From: DATACQ01 sp036555515 | GTDB taxonomy: Bacteria > Desulfobacterota > Binatia > UBA9968 | DNA: 64,000 nt | Reading direction: 5' to 3' | Assembly (NCBI GenBank): GCA_036555515.1 | Contig: DATBLC010000417.1 | Span: 1-64,000, forward strand | Shown: positions 1 through 7,396 of the stretch, piece after piece | How positions within the stretch are numbered: position 1 is the first letter of the stretch | Layout: every line of letters begins with the position of its first letter | The notes under the pieces: model-generated | Told to the model about the DNA's origin: nothing | The model's database searches: none | What the model saw: only the letters and a program-made list of their open reading frames with translations | Position numbers and translations under genes: made by a program

Positions 1-1
1 C

Positions 2-166
2 AATGTTGAAAGGAAGCTTGATCTCTTTTGGGGCACCGCTATGACCTGGAAAATTCCGGTCACGGAAAACTTGTTTAATGTCAGTTTGAGTTTAACAACG
101 CGTCACGCAGACCTCCCAGGATTGTTTCGTCGGAGAATTCAATTCAATTCTAGCGCCAAATTCTAA
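2..166 (+). pseudogene. C-terminal gene fragment at left edge, unrecognised
   Basis: An open frame enters from the left edge and ends at a TAA at 164-166, giving about 54 residues with no start codon in view. The peptide has an alternating hydrophobic/polar pattern (for example TENLFNVSLSLTTRHAD) that could be a beta-strand tail. Its last dozen residues are encoded by the dispersed GGAGAATTCAATTC motif, so the original C-terminus may have been replaced by repeat sequence. I do not recognise the family. Confidence 0.3.
128..156 (-). repeat. GAATTCAATTC motif, copy 1
   Basis: The + strand reads CGTCGGAGAATTCAATTC and continues AATTCTAGCG. It is the best match to a motif that recurs about ten times in the first 15 kb, usually next to gene ends on the minus strand. 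No attC-like palindrome is visible beside this copy. Confidence 0.6.
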
Positions 167-171
167 GTGTC

Positions 172-429
172 GGTATTAGCCGATCCTCAGGAAACTCGAT
201 GAGTATTTGGTCAAGGCTAGCATCATCGGTTCATTTTCTTCGACTATCGTTGAAACACTCTGGGGACGGGTAGATCACTTCAAAGAACTAATGAGTTCAG
301 CCTCGGAAGTACGAGTTGGTCAAGAAAATAGTTTATAGAACCACCGGCTTCAAGAACGGCGAGGGTGACCGGGGCAGAAAATTTTTTCTCAGTGGGATAA
401 CTGCGCGTTGCTGGATTATCGTGCTTTAA
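172..429. other. No gene seen
   Basis: Mixed-composition sequence with stops in all frames. I see no RNA gene, convincing promoter or repeat here. Confidence 0.5.
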
Positions 430-690
430 TCAGTTGAAGAATCTCTTTCGTTCGGGTCTGGAATCATCCCAGGCCGGAATAGCATCCCAAGATACGTGAT
501 ACCCGTTGCGATCCACGCTAAACGGAGTCTCCGCCGGCCCGGTGCCCAATTGCAAAGTGTAGCCTCATCTACTCGCGGGGCGCCGCTGTCCTGATAAGTC
601 ACGGCATTGGCGGTCTCGTAAAAATCCGCGGTCCAGGAGCGGGAGCCAATGCAACGGCCGAATCAAAGATGACACCGGCGGCCGCGTGCG
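430..690 (-). pseudogene. Remnant of an unrecognised protein gene, frameshifted
   Basis: Two minus-strand frames join into one protein-like sequence. The upstream part reads SWTADFYETANAVTYQDSG. The downstream part, in another frame, reads LQLGTGPAETPFSVDRNG and ends near the TGA at 430-432. The frame change lies at about 565-575. Composition looks like a real C-terminal domain of about 85 residues, but I cannot name it and no start is present. Confidence 0.35.
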
Positions 691-711
691 TACCCCACCA
701 TTCCGATTGCC

Positions 712-1368
712 TCAATATTTGGATAGAACGGCCAGCAAGTTCCGCGCGCTCGCAGGCGGCTGTACTCTGCCGCTAAGAATCTCTCCCGCCGTAACCGGCC
801 TGCCGTAATAGCCGGCGTTGGTGTCATCTCGCGTACCTATGCCGGTGCCCTCGAGGGAAACGCCGGCAAATAGTCCCTGGCTCCGGCTATAAGTGTACAC
901 CGCTGCCTGCAAAGCTACGCTGGCCTCGGCCGCGCGTCCCACAGGACCCGCCGCTACACTCACGTTGCCGCCCAGCGTAACGTTGCCCTGTTTGGCAAAC
1001 GCCTCAACAGCAGCCGGAGTGTTGAGGACAATAACGAATTCGGTGATCTCGACCCCAGCTTGAAAACCGACGCCAAGTCCCCCCGTACCGATTGCGGAGG
1101 GGGCGCTCCAACCTTTTTCCGTCCGCGCAACGAGAACTCCAGTACCGCCCCTGGCGCTACCAATAAACCCGGCTTTTGTGACGGTAAGAATCGCCACGCC
1201 CCTGGCTGCGCGCATGACGGCGGGCGGAATTCCTTTCTCCGGGATCGCCTCAAACCGTTCAATGATGGCCGCTGCTTGATCAACATCTGCCTGCATCGCG
1301 TCGCGCGGAGAAACCGTAGCGCACGCGCTGAATAATGCTGCGGCGATTACACAAATAATTGCCTTCAT
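712..1368 (-). CDS. SYLF-domain (Ysc84-type) lipoprotein
   Basis: A 219-residue protein starting at the ATG at 1368, preceded by a GGAGG eight bases upstream; longer starts lie before the signal peptide and look wrong. The N-terminus is a lipoprotein signal with lipobox LFSAC, so Cys16 is the likely lipidated residue and the protein is probably membrane-anchored on the periplasmic side. The rest has the SYLF pattern: a helical segment (AAAIIERFEAIPEKGIPP), then glycine-rich strands including GGTGVLVAR and GVGFQAGVEITEFVIVL. In bacteria this family is poorly characterised; eukaryotic relatives bind phosphoinositides. It is one of the few intact genes in the decayed first 15 kb. Confidence 0.85.
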   Translation of the reverse strand: MKAIICVIAAALFSACATVSPRDAMQADVDQAAAIIERFEAIPEKGIPPAVMRAARGVAILTVTKAGFIGSARGGTGVLVARTEKGWSAPSAIGTGGLGVGFQAGVEITEFVIVLNTPAAVEAFAKQGNVTLGGNVSVAAGPVGRAAEASVALQAAVYTYSRSQGLFAGVSLEGTGIGTRDDTNAGYYGRPVTAGEILSGRVQPPASARNLLAVLSKY

Positions 1369-2030
1369 CGCAAGACCCTCCTTTCTTGCTGACATTGCAT
1401 CCATTCGTGGATTCTGTTGACCTGACTGCTTATTGCGCTTTCTGCCTACGCAGCGCGGCGTCTAGCAGATCGATTTCACGTACCAATCTTTTGGTGCAAT
1501 GAATCGTCGGTCTGATGCGACAAACGCAATCGATAAAGCTCATGTTGTTCGGCGCGAAGCGCCTCAATCGAAAGGCGGCGCTCCGCGTCGGCGGCGTCCT
1601 TGGCCCGTAACGCATCGTCTCCGACATCCTGTTCATAGCTTACCGCACAGGTCGATTGCTTCGGGCAACAGTTTGATTTCGGTTTTTTTATATGCTTGAG
1701 CTCTCGTCGCTCCGTTTCTACTTTGTGACCTCTTCAGCTCTCAAGAAAAAGAAAATTTCATGGCCACGGAGCACCGGACCGCTTCTTCAACCTATTTTTC
1801 TATGCTTGGTTAACTTAAGCATATAACTAAAAAGCGGCGAATCAAGCTACGTCTTGCCAGACATTACCGATCGGAGCGGCTGTATCTCTAGCGATGTACT
1901 CGATTGCGCAGTTTTAAAAGGGGAGGTGTTCCTATCTGAGAAAACGCAAATTGCCGATCTAAAAATATTCGCTACTCACGACGAGCGAAACACGCTCGCC
2001 TAGCTCTGAAATCGAGACATTTGGCCGTAG
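1369..2030. other. No convincing gene
   Basis: Short open frames exist on both strands, but none has a ribosome-binding site together with protein-like composition. The stretch around 1650-1950 is AT-richer than the flanks. Confidence 0.4.
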
Positions 2031-2093
2031 GATTGAACTGTACGACGCGACGGCCAAATCCCGAGGATCGAGTCGTCGTACATCCTTAGCGTT
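2031..2093. repeat. GATTGAACTGTACGACG inverted repeat, copy 2
   Basis: The + strand reads GATTGAACTGTACGACGCG, then about 25 bases later GTCGTCGTACATCC, so the TGTACGACG and CGTCGTACA arms can pair. An overlapping inverted repeat, ATTTGGCCGT with ACGGCCAAAT, straddles the left arm. The left arm recurs almost unchanged at 12719. The element lies just beyond the broken GNAT gene. Confidence 0.6.
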
Positions 2094-2127
2094 CGGTTGC
2101 AGAATCCGAGCGCAAGCGAAAAGACCT

Positions 2128-2884
2128 TCAGCCTACAACGCCCGGTTGGGCAGCGGCGAGTCTCACGTATACGGAGAAGCCGTACTTTTGGAACCCGAGC
2201 TTCTCGGCTAGGCGCATTGAGGACCTGTTCGACTTCAGCGTTCGATACTGCGGCAAAAGTCCCCCCCCTCAAAGCATGTTCTGCCGCAAGGGCGACCGCC
2301 GCTGCACCATGACCGCGATTTCGCCGATCGCGGGCCGTTACGATCGAGATGTGCGCTATCTTATCTTGCCATCTTTCGTAACCAACGATCGCGACAAGAA
2401 CTCCGCCCACATCGAAGCCGCCGAAAGTCGGAACGTTACTGAAGTCGCTCCCTCCGTGCTCCCACTCCTCAGCGGTACACTAGGCACGTAGGTTCGCCAC
2501 CGCGCCGCTATCTGCCTCGCTGAGTTGGCGTGCTGCCTGCGCTGCGTCGCTCCTCAAGGAGTCTCTCGTGGCGTATCCGATGAAAGCGGGACCGATGATC
2601 TTGCCGTTAGTGATGGGCGCGAGTTGTTCCGCAAGAGCTGCGGGATTCTCTACAGTCGATCGTGACCACGATGTCGCGCGCTCATACAGTCTCGGTAGGA
2701 TTGCGGCGGGCATCGACACGAGCGGGCACGATCCGACGACGAGAATCCAGATTCCATCATTTCCGGTCAGCTCGCCCGTGTGTGCCTGAACGCGCGTTGT
2801 CGGCAGACGTAACTCTCGCGGCTCGCACGCAAAGTCCCGAGCCCACCATGAGTCAGCAATTTGGAGAACGTTTTCCGATAGCAT
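2128..2884 (-). pseudogene. GNAT acetyltransferase, broken (amber codon plus frameshift)
   Basis: Reading from the ATG at 2884, an N-terminal half ending LRA meets a TAG at 2480-2482. Past that codon the same frame continues with protein-like sequence (CTAEEWEHGGSDF) into the acetyl-CoA-binding motif VTARDRRNRGHG at about 2340. The frame is then lost in a run of eight C (2261-2268). One frame over, the fold resumes as LLPQYRTLKSNRSSMRLA and GFQKYGFSVYVRLA, ending at the TGA at 2128-2130. The parts together have GNAT order and length. The homopolymer break could be a sequencing error; the amber codon is harder to dismiss. The gene end overlaps a GCCCAAC sequence resembling an attC 5' boundary. 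Confidence 0.7.
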
Positions 2885-3023
2885 GAGTTCCGTCTACGCG
2901 ACGTTTGGCGTTTTATCCCCAAAGTCTGGAAGCAATCAAGCCTCGGAGAGATCGCCAAGGCGACGGCGTGGGCGTTAATACGCGATGGGGTTACGGAATC
3001 ACAAGGCGCGGAATGCTGTAGAA

Positions 3024-3090
3024 ATCGAATTGTACGACGCCTAACCAAATTTCACAGGATTTGTTCGTCGGAGAATACAGTTCAATCTCA
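3024..3090. repeat. GATTGAACTGTA inverted repeat, copy 3
   Basis: Left arm ATCGAATTGTACGACGCC and right arm TTCGTCGGAGAATACAG followed by TTCAATC form an imperfect palindrome whose tip contains CAAAT and ATTTG. The right arm abuts the attC-like site at 3091. Confidence 0.6.
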
Positions 3091-3154
3091 GGGCTAACTG
3101 ATAGGCCGCTCAGCTGCGCGGCGCAGCCGCGGGTGCTGCAGCGGCGTGTTGGGC
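3091..3154 (-). other. attC-like recombination site (integron-type), copy a
   Basis: Read on the minus strand, this 64 bp segment begins GCCCAAC, matching the integron boundary RYYYAAC. It contains a GC-rich palindrome (GCCGCT paired with AGCGGC, with inner AGC/GCT) and ends CAGTTAGCCC. It starts 22 bases after the stop codon of the DUF385 gene, the position expected for a cassette attC site. The 3' boundary departs from GTTRRRY at one base. No integrase gene is in the window, so the assignment rests on structure and placement. Confidence 0.5.
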
Positions 3155-3176
3155 AGTGTGCAGCCTGGCGGGTGTC

Positions 3177-3587
3177 TCATTCGGGCACAATCTCCACGAC
3201 CTCCGGGGTACTCGATTCGCTCCGCACGAACGCAGCATGCACTCGATTCATCTGGCGAAGGTACGTCTCTGGATCGGCATCGAGGATCCGCAACCGCGCC
3301 AAGCGCCATGCCCCCCGGAGGTGAATCCTCAGGTGACCGTCATTCGCAAGCGCGTTGCGGACCCAATAGGCGCGGCTGCCCTCCTCAACGACGACGATGA
3401 GTCGGTCGCCGTCGTCGAGATATCCCACCGGGACGCGGCGCCGCTTACCCGATCGACGACCGACGGTCTCGACGATGAGCGCGTTCCCTCGGGTGTACGG
3501 AGGCCGCGGGATGCCAGCGAGAAGGGCCAGGTTAGTAACCGCGTTCGCGAAACGGGCGATCGGCTTGGGAAGCTTCGGAAGTCGCAT
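3177..3587 (-). CDS. DUF385 / deazaflavin-type nitroreductase family protein
   Basis: A 136-residue protein from the ATG at 3587. It shows the family core: TVGRRSGKRRRVPV, then a strand GDRLIVVVEEGS, the AYWVRNALAND segment and a C-terminal helix MNRVHAAFVR. Characterised relatives bind deazaflavin F420 and reduce nitro compounds or quinones, but many homologues have other cofactors, so the substrate is open. A sigma-70-like promoter lies at 3697-3725, and an attC-like palindrome follows the stop, giving the unit the layout of a promoter-bearing gene cassette. Confidence 0.75.
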   Translation of the reverse strand: MRLPKLPKPIARFANAVTNLALLAGIPRPPYTRGNALIVETVGRRSGKRRRVPVGYLDDGDRLIVVVEEGSRAYWVRNALANDGHLRIHLRGAWRLARLRILDADPETYLRQMNRVHAAFVRSESSTPEVVEIVPE

Positions 3588-3696
3588 CTGGGGCTCTCAA
3601 GTTGCCCAACTATTAAATCAGCCGCCGTAGGAGGCGACAAATGCCGGTCGGCCAATCTCCTGTGACGGCTCCATCAGCGAAATCCGATTCGCCTGC

Positions 3697-3725
3697 AATA
3701 TCCACCAGCTATCGCAGCTTGTCAA
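3697..3725 (-). promoter_or_regulatory. Sigma-70-like promoter upstream of the DUF385 gene
   Basis: On the minus strand TTGACA (3725-3720) is followed after 17 bases by GATATT (3702-3697). The -35 is perfect and the -10 matches four of six positions. It lies about 110 bases before the ATG at 3587. Confidence 0.45.
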
Positions 3726-3956
3726 GGTTTTGTTGGTCGCCAAATACTGCCCGAGTCGGCTACTCATCTCCAGGAGCACCGAAATACCGTTAGGATTCGA
3801 CTCATCGGCGCTTCATCCTAAGGGCTAGGCTGCCCGTCGTCCCTCTTCTGCCCGAAAGCACACGAGTCAACCCAGAGCAATTTTGTAGTTCTAGGCGCAC
3901 ACCACCCCAAACGACCCCAAATCCGCTCGGCATGCATTTAGCTTTATGTCGGCGAT
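3726..3956. other. Intergenic, nothing recognised
   Basis: Divergent spacer between the DUF385 promoter and the spoVG-like gene. No clear promoter was found for the plus-strand pair. Confidence 0.4.
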
Positions 3957-4223
3957 GTGCGAATTACCCAAGTCGACATCGTTCAGATCAACCGGGGCAA
4001 CCTGGTTGCTTATGCGGACATCACCATCGACGATTGCTTCCGTGTGAGAAACCTAAAAATTTTTCGGCGGCCAACCGGATACTACATCGCTATGCCTCAG
4101 GCGAAACTCAAAAACGGCAGGTACAATGAAATCGTTTTTGCGTTAGATGCTCAGACGCGCAAGAAGATCGAAGACGCAGTGACTGCCGAATACGAGAAAG
4201 TCGCTGGCAAACGAACACGGTGA
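3957..4223 (+). CDS. spoVG: SpoVG-family protein
   Basis: An 88-residue protein from a GTG at 3957. It has the SpoVG pattern over nearly its whole length: MRITQVDIVQINRGNLVAY, then ADITIDDCFRVRNLKIF, YYIAMPQAK and the C-terminal helix ARTKKIEDAV-like segment (DAQTRKKIEDAVTAEYEKV). SpoVG proteins in Firmicutes bind DNA or RNA and influence septation and gene regulation; the role in this lineage is unknown. No strong Shine-Dalgarno is visible before the GTG. It forms a plus-strand pair with the next gene, nine bases downstream, inside an otherwise minus-strand zone. Confidence 0.8.
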   Translation: MRITQVDIVQINRGNLVAYADITIDDCFRVRNLKIFRRPTGYYIAMPQAKLKNGRYNEIVFALDAQTRKKIEDAVTAEYEKVAGKRTR

Positions 4224-4232
4224 GAAAATTCG

Positions 4233-4472
4233 ATGAGCAGTGTGCTATACAAAGGCCACTCAATTACGACCGAAGCGACCCGCGACGAAATCACCGGGAA
4301 GTATAAGCCCGTAGTTCATGTGACCTGGAAAACGACAGACGGTAGGCACACTGAACATTCTTTCACCCTTCCGAGTCGCTGCTCAACGTTCAATGAGGCC
4401 AATACCCGTGCATTCGCAGAAGCGAAAGCGTGGGCAGACCGACGTCTCATTCATTGGGGCCGTAAGAGATAG
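4233..4472 (+). CDS. Small hypothetical protein following SpoVG
   Basis: A 79-residue soluble protein starting ATG 4233, preceded by a GAGAAAA stretch that is only a weak ribosome site. It is hydrophilic, with a central strand-rich part (KPVVHVTWKTTDGRHTEHSF) and a C-terminal helix (ANTRAFAEAKAWADRRLIHW). I do not recognise a family. Nine-base spacing from the SpoVG-like gene suggests co-transcription. Confidence 0.55.
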   Translation: MSSVLYKGHSITTEATRDEITGKYKPVVHVTWKTTDGRHTEHSFTLPSRCSTFNEANTRAFAEAKAWADRRLIHWGRKR

Positions 4473-4685
4473 GTATAGAACCATACGGCTGGAGAAAAAA
4501 AAGGATTACGAATCCCCGTTCAGGCTGCACCGGGCCAAAGCGCTCTTCCTACACGAAAGCACCGGCGCGAGAATCCGGCCCTGGTAAGCGGCCGAAGCTT
4601 ATTTTGGAAACTGGGGTCCGCATTGTATGCCGCGGGGATCGATCCCAATTTGTATTTTATGCATCACACCTGGCGCAATGCGGCG

Positions 4686-4725
4686 CACGATTGAGTCGTC
4701 GAAGGATTCAGTTCAATCGCAAGGT
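4686..4725 (-). repeat. GAATTCAATTC motif, copy 4 (degenerate)
   Basis: The + strand reads TCGTCGAAGGATTCAGTTCA then ATCGCAAGG, matching the motif core with substitutions. Confidence 0.5.
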
Positions 4726-4857
4726 TGATGTGGTGAAGCACGAAAAACCGCTACCGCCGGTTTGCTCGCGGCTCGATTACGAAGACGAGGTACTTCGAGG
4801 CAAGCCTCTGCATGTCCTCGAGCGTCGGGGCTTCAGACCAAAGTACAGGCGATTGCT

Positions 4858-4900
4858 CGAAGAGAGGAGAAATCAGTTCGATCTCAGTTTGAGGTACTCG
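4858..4900 (-). repeat. GAATTCAATTC motif, copy 5 (degenerate)
   Basis: The + strand reads CGAAGAGAGGAGAAATCAG then TTCGATCTCAG. A GCTAACAGG sequence 20 bases further on may be a decayed attC end. Confidence 0.45.
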
Positions 4901-4936
4901 CTAACAGGAGACCTGAGCCACGAGAGATACAAACCT

Positions 4937-5380
4937 CTAAAATTCCTGTATAGACTGCAGAAAAATCACGAGCTGCCAAATTCGCCCTCTTGCCAGGTCG
5001 ATCCAAGCTGCGGGACCTTCCGCTCCTTCCTCCGATCTAAACCTATTCCCCCAGATCGGCATCGCGCGAGACCCATGGCCCTTTACCTCTTGACGGCCAT
5101 CAATAGTCCAATAGGTGCGCCAGAAGGGGAACTCGCCCCCACTCTTTTTGCTTAACTGGGTAAGGTCGCCTGGTTTGATTAGTAGATAACGGGCCATGAT
5201 GCCGTCGCCCTTCCCGTTCTCTCCATGACAAACGGCACAGTACCCCTGATACTCAAGCCTCCCGCGAACAAGGATTTCGTTTTCCTGTGCTGAGCTGGTG
5301 ACGGGTATCATCCAGAGGACAGCCACAATTACACATCTAGCGAGGCCTACCGCTGGCAAGCAATCAGTTAGGTTAGGCAT
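4937..5380 (-). CDS. Exported c-type cytochrome, monohaem
   Basis: A 148-residue protein starting ATG 5380; a longer start at 5446 would put charged sequence before the signal peptide. Residues 1-31 form a signal peptide ending TSSAQ. The haem motif CAVCH is at residues 48-52, followed by GENGKGDG, typical of class I cytochromes c, and Met107 in RAMPIWG is a likely axial ligand. It is therefore a periplasmic electron carrier or a haem domain of a small redox complex. It ends near a degenerate repeat copy and follows the Hsp20 gene on the same strand, four bases after it if the longer start is used. Confidence 0.8.
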   Translation of the reverse strand: MPNLTDCLPAVGLARCVIVAVLWMIPVTSSAQENEILVRGRLEYQGYCAVCHGENGKGDGIMARYLLIKPGDLTQLSKKSGGEFPFWRTYWTIDGRQEVKGHGSRAMPIWGNRFRSEEGAEGPAAWIDLARGRIWQLVIFLQSIQEF

Positions 5381-5450
5381 TAAAGAAATCAATATTTTTT
5401 TTCCTCGGTCGACTACTGTCCGGAATTGTGCTGAGCGCCAAGCCAATCCG

Positions 5451-5954
5451 TTAGTCTACCTTGACTTTAGTCTCCTTTTTCTTTGCCTCCTCGGTCTTGG
5501 GCAGGCGGACCTCTAAGATCCCGTTCTTGAAAGCAGCTTTAACTTTGTCTGTTTGCACTTCCCTTGGTAGCTCCAGGGTACGAACGAAAGAGCCGTAGGA
5601 GCGCTCCGATCTATAGTAGCCTTCTTTCTTGACTTCTTCTTCTTGCTTTTTCTCACCTTTGATGGTCAAACGATTGTCTGAAAGAGTCGCTTTGATGTTA
5701 TCCTTTTCCATTCCCGGAAGTTCAGCTTTGACCACGATATCATCCTTCTCCTCATAAAGATCCACGGCTGGTGCGGTGATCTTCATACCTGCGGCCGGCC
5801 ACCGCCGTTCTGGCCAGAACGGCCGCAGTCTACGCTCAAGAAAATCCTCGAACATTCGGTCCATGTCACCCTCCGGTCGGCTTAGCTCCGAAGTGGATCG
5901 TCGGGGAACCAAAGCCCTGGTTTTCTTTTTCTTCCCTTTCGCTTTTTCTGCCAT
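5451..5954 (-). CDS. Hsp20 / alpha-crystallin small heat-shock protein
   Basis: A 167-residue protein from ATG 5954 with a strong AAGGAGGG site ten bases upstream. A basic N-terminal arm with DMDRMFEDFLERRLRPFW leads into the alpha-crystallin domain at about residues 55-155: VDLYEEKDDIVVKAELPGM, then DNRLTIKGEK, the YGSFVRTLELP strand and the GILEVRLPK signature. The C-terminal tail is lysine-rich. It acts as an ATP-independent holdase chaperone in the cytoplasm. No heat-shock promoter is obvious upstream. Confidence 0.93.
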   Translation of the reverse strand: MAEKAKGKKKKTRALVPRRSTSELSRPEGDMDRMFEDFLERRLRPFWPERRWPAAGMKITAPAVDLYEEKDDIVVKAELPGMEKDNIKATLSDNRLTIKGEKKQEEEVKKEGYYRSERSYGSFVRTLELPREVQTDKVKAAFKNGILEVRLPKTEEAKKKETKVKVD

Positions 5955-6129
5955 GTTGATTCCCTCCTTGATTAAGTATTGATCTGATTTGGTACAATTA
6001 CACTCTGACTTCCTATTTGTGTTTCAAATCAATGCCCTTTGTGGACTGATTGATCTGTTCCAGCTCACCTCCAGAAGGAGATATCGCCGAGACAGTATAC
6101 GTCATGCGGCGGCGCGGTATATGGAAACT

Positions 6130-6528
6130 TCAGCAGGTTACGTGCAGAATGGCGTTTGTGTCCTCCGGGTTCTCGCGCAGTTCCTCAATCGCCTTGGCTG
6201 TCGGCAGCCATGAGCAACTGGACATGGCGGCGCTTGGCTTTCTTTTTCACTTCGTCCATGACCGGCAGAGCGCCCGTTCCGGTGCCGATGACTAGCCGTC
6301 TGCATTTCCACGGGATCTTTTCCTCCGTCGAAAGCGGCATGTGGCCGAAAGCCTTCCGGAATTTTTGGAGGGCTTCTTCTTACGCTTGCGGACGTGCCCG
6401 CGATCGATGAGCACGTCGTGCTCGTAAGTGACGCCGTCGATGCGGATCGAACCGAAGGAGAACGCCTCACAACGGCGGCAGCCGGCGAAAGTCCCATGGA
6501 TGGGCTTCACTGCCTTCACTACTTTCAT
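6130..6528 (-). pseudogene. Mth938/NDUFAF3-type domain protein, two frameshifts
   Basis: From ATG 6528 the protein starts with FSFGSIRIDGVTYEHDVLI and RKRKKKPSK, a clear Mth938-domain opening. The frame is lost at an A-run near 6362-6366. It resumes one frame over as FGHMPLSTEEKIPWKCRRLV and GTGTGALPVMDEVKKKAKR, then shifts again near 6200 to finish IEELRENPEDTNAILHVTC before the TGA at 6130-6132. Restoring both frames gives a full-length domain of about 130 residues. Both breaks are single-base, so they may be sequencing errors rather than decay. Function of the family is unclear. Confidence 0.75.
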
Positions 6529-6547
6529 GTTCCTTCTTAAATGCGAT

Positions 6548-6781
6548 TCATGGCAAACTCGGCACTGTGGCTCGTTTCAGAAAAGCAAAACTTTCTTTGT
6601 AAGAAGTGGGCAACACAGCCATCGCCATCTTATCATCGATCTTTGCCGTCTTCGCCTGCTTTTTTCCGGCAACCTGAGCCGAAGACGCAATCTCTTGAGC
6701 CGTGGAGGCTATTGGGTGTGTGTGGATGACATACATCATCCGATTGCTGGCCAACAATTCCTTAAACCTTTGTGCTGGCAT
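6548..6781 (-). pseudogene. YbaK/EbsC-type aminoacyl-tRNA deacylase, 3'-truncated
   Basis: From ATG 6781 about 65 residues match the start of the YbaK/ProXp editing domain: IHTHPIASTAQEIASSAQVA, KQAKTAKIDDKMAMAVLP and a DFELL-like helix (ESFAFLKRAT). The family is normally about 150 residues; here the sequence stops at a TGA at 6548 and runs straight into the start of the Mth938 gene, so the C-terminal half with the rest of the active site is gone. A complete member would hydrolyse mischarged tRNA. Confidence 0.65.
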
Positions 6782-6829
6782 AAAAACCTTCGCGACTCGG
6801 CTGGATGACTGACTGCGTGTCTGTCCTAG

Positions 6830-7078
6830 TTATGCGGTCCTCTCAAAAAGGCGGGCACACTCTTGCCTGCAGAAAAAATTGCCGTGAGACAAAATGGCTT
6901 CAGCTTTTGGTACGTAGCTTTGACATTGGAGACAAAGTACCAATTCGTCTTCCTTATCGTGCTCCGTGATTCGCTTTCCCTTAGGACTTCTTGCCCTGAT
7001 TGAGGACAAAAGGATGCCGATGATGACGAAAACGAGGTAAGCAAGCAAAAAAATGGCAATCAATCGAAGGGCCAACAC
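6830..7078 (-). CDS. Small membrane-anchored zinc-ribbon protein (PP0621-like)
   Basis: An 82-residue protein from a GTG at 7078. One N-terminal membrane helix (LRLIAIFLLAYLVFVIIGIL) is followed by a basic linker and a cytoplasmic zinc-ribbon-like part with CLQCQSYVPKAEA, where the cysteine pair is followed by a second pair at FFCRQECARLF. This arrangement is that of the PP0621 family, whose function is not known to me. The gene lies between the YbaK remnant and the small RNA gene at 7134. Confidence 0.65.
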   Translation of the reverse strand: MLALRLIAIFLLAYLVFVIIGILLSSIRARSPKGKRITEHDKEDELVLCLQCQSYVPKAEAILSHGNFFCRQECARLFERTA

Positions 7079-7132
7079 GGAAATTGTCTCAGTCGGAAAT
7101 CAAGTATTGCAGGTAACAAGAAACCTTTAGGA

Positions 7133-7180
7133 AATAAAAAAGCCAGCGCACCCCAGCGATAAATCACCGGAGCCGCTGGC
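7133..7180 (-). terminator. Intrinsic terminator of small RNA copy 1
   Basis: On the minus strand GCCAGCG (7180-7174) pairs with CGCTGGC (7148-7142), and the stem is followed by a run of six T. Confidence 0.8.
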
Positions 7181-7289
7181 TCTAAACTCTCGTTTTCATA
7201 TCCCGCTCCGAGGAACGTCTTGCGTTCCTCCGGTTTGGCCTCATATCACACCGGAAGCCTTCTCAATGACGGGGGCAGGCTTATTACCG
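7134..7289 (-). ncRNA. Unidentified small RNA, copy 1 (about 155 nt)
   Basis: A promoter at 7322-7295 and an intrinsic terminator at 7180-7133 bound a transcript of about 155 nt with no open frame. A second copy at 11348-11498 shares the same order of elements. Helix A pairs AAGCCT with AGGCTT (7255-7260 with 7277-7282). Helix B pairs GAGGAACG with CGTTCCTC (7210-7217 with 7223-7230); its loop-closing pair is G-C here and A-T in copy 2, a compensatory change. Between A and B both copies keep the unpaired block TGAGGCCAAA. It is not a riboswitch, tmRNA or SRP RNA pattern that I recognise. Confidence 0.65.
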
Positions 7290-7294
7290 CCCGA

Positions 7295-7322
7295 TAAATA
7301 TCACGTGAGGAAATTCTGTCAA
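7295..7322 (-). promoter_or_regulatory. Promoter of small RNA copy 1
   Basis: TTGACA (7322-7317), 16 bases, then TATTTA (7300-7295), with a TGA just before the -10 as in extended -10 promoters. The same arrangement with identical spacing precedes copy 2. Confidence 0.65.
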
Positions 7323-7351
7323 GGCAGTATTTCACCTTATTTCACCTCTTG

Positions 7352-7384
7352 ATTTGAGCGAAGGACAATCAATTCAATCCTAGC
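7352..7384 (-). repeat. GAATTCAATTC motif, copy 6
   Basis: The + strand reads GAGCGAAGGACAATCAATTC then AATCCTAGCATCG. It lies between the end of the ABC binding-protein remnant and the promoter of small RNA copy 1. Confidence 0.55.
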
Positions 7385-7396
7385 ATCGCCGGATGG

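Larger units (their letters stand above)
4473..4936. other. Non-coding stretch with two motif copies
   Basis: No gene with support on either strand. It holds two degenerate copies of the GATTGAACTGAATCC-type motif at about 4686-4725 and 4858-4900. The second reads, on the minus strand, CTGTTAGCG and then CTGAGATCGAACTGATTTC, the same order as beside the attC-like site at 3091. Confidence 0.5.

Noticed and set aside
2480..2482. TAG in the GNAT gene as pyrrolysine
   Set aside because: No Pyl context is known for GNAT proteins, the same gene has a frameshift, and the whole zone is decayed.
6130..6528. Programmed frameshifting in the Mth938-domain gene
   Set aside because: Two shifts at ordinary sites, no slippery heptamer with a downstream structure; mutation or sequencing error is simpler.
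7134..7289. Small RNA pair as 6S RNA, tmRNA or a known riboswitch
   Set aside because: No long rod with a central bubble (6S), no tRNA-like ends, and none of the conserved cores of common riboswitches that I know; both copies end in terminators.
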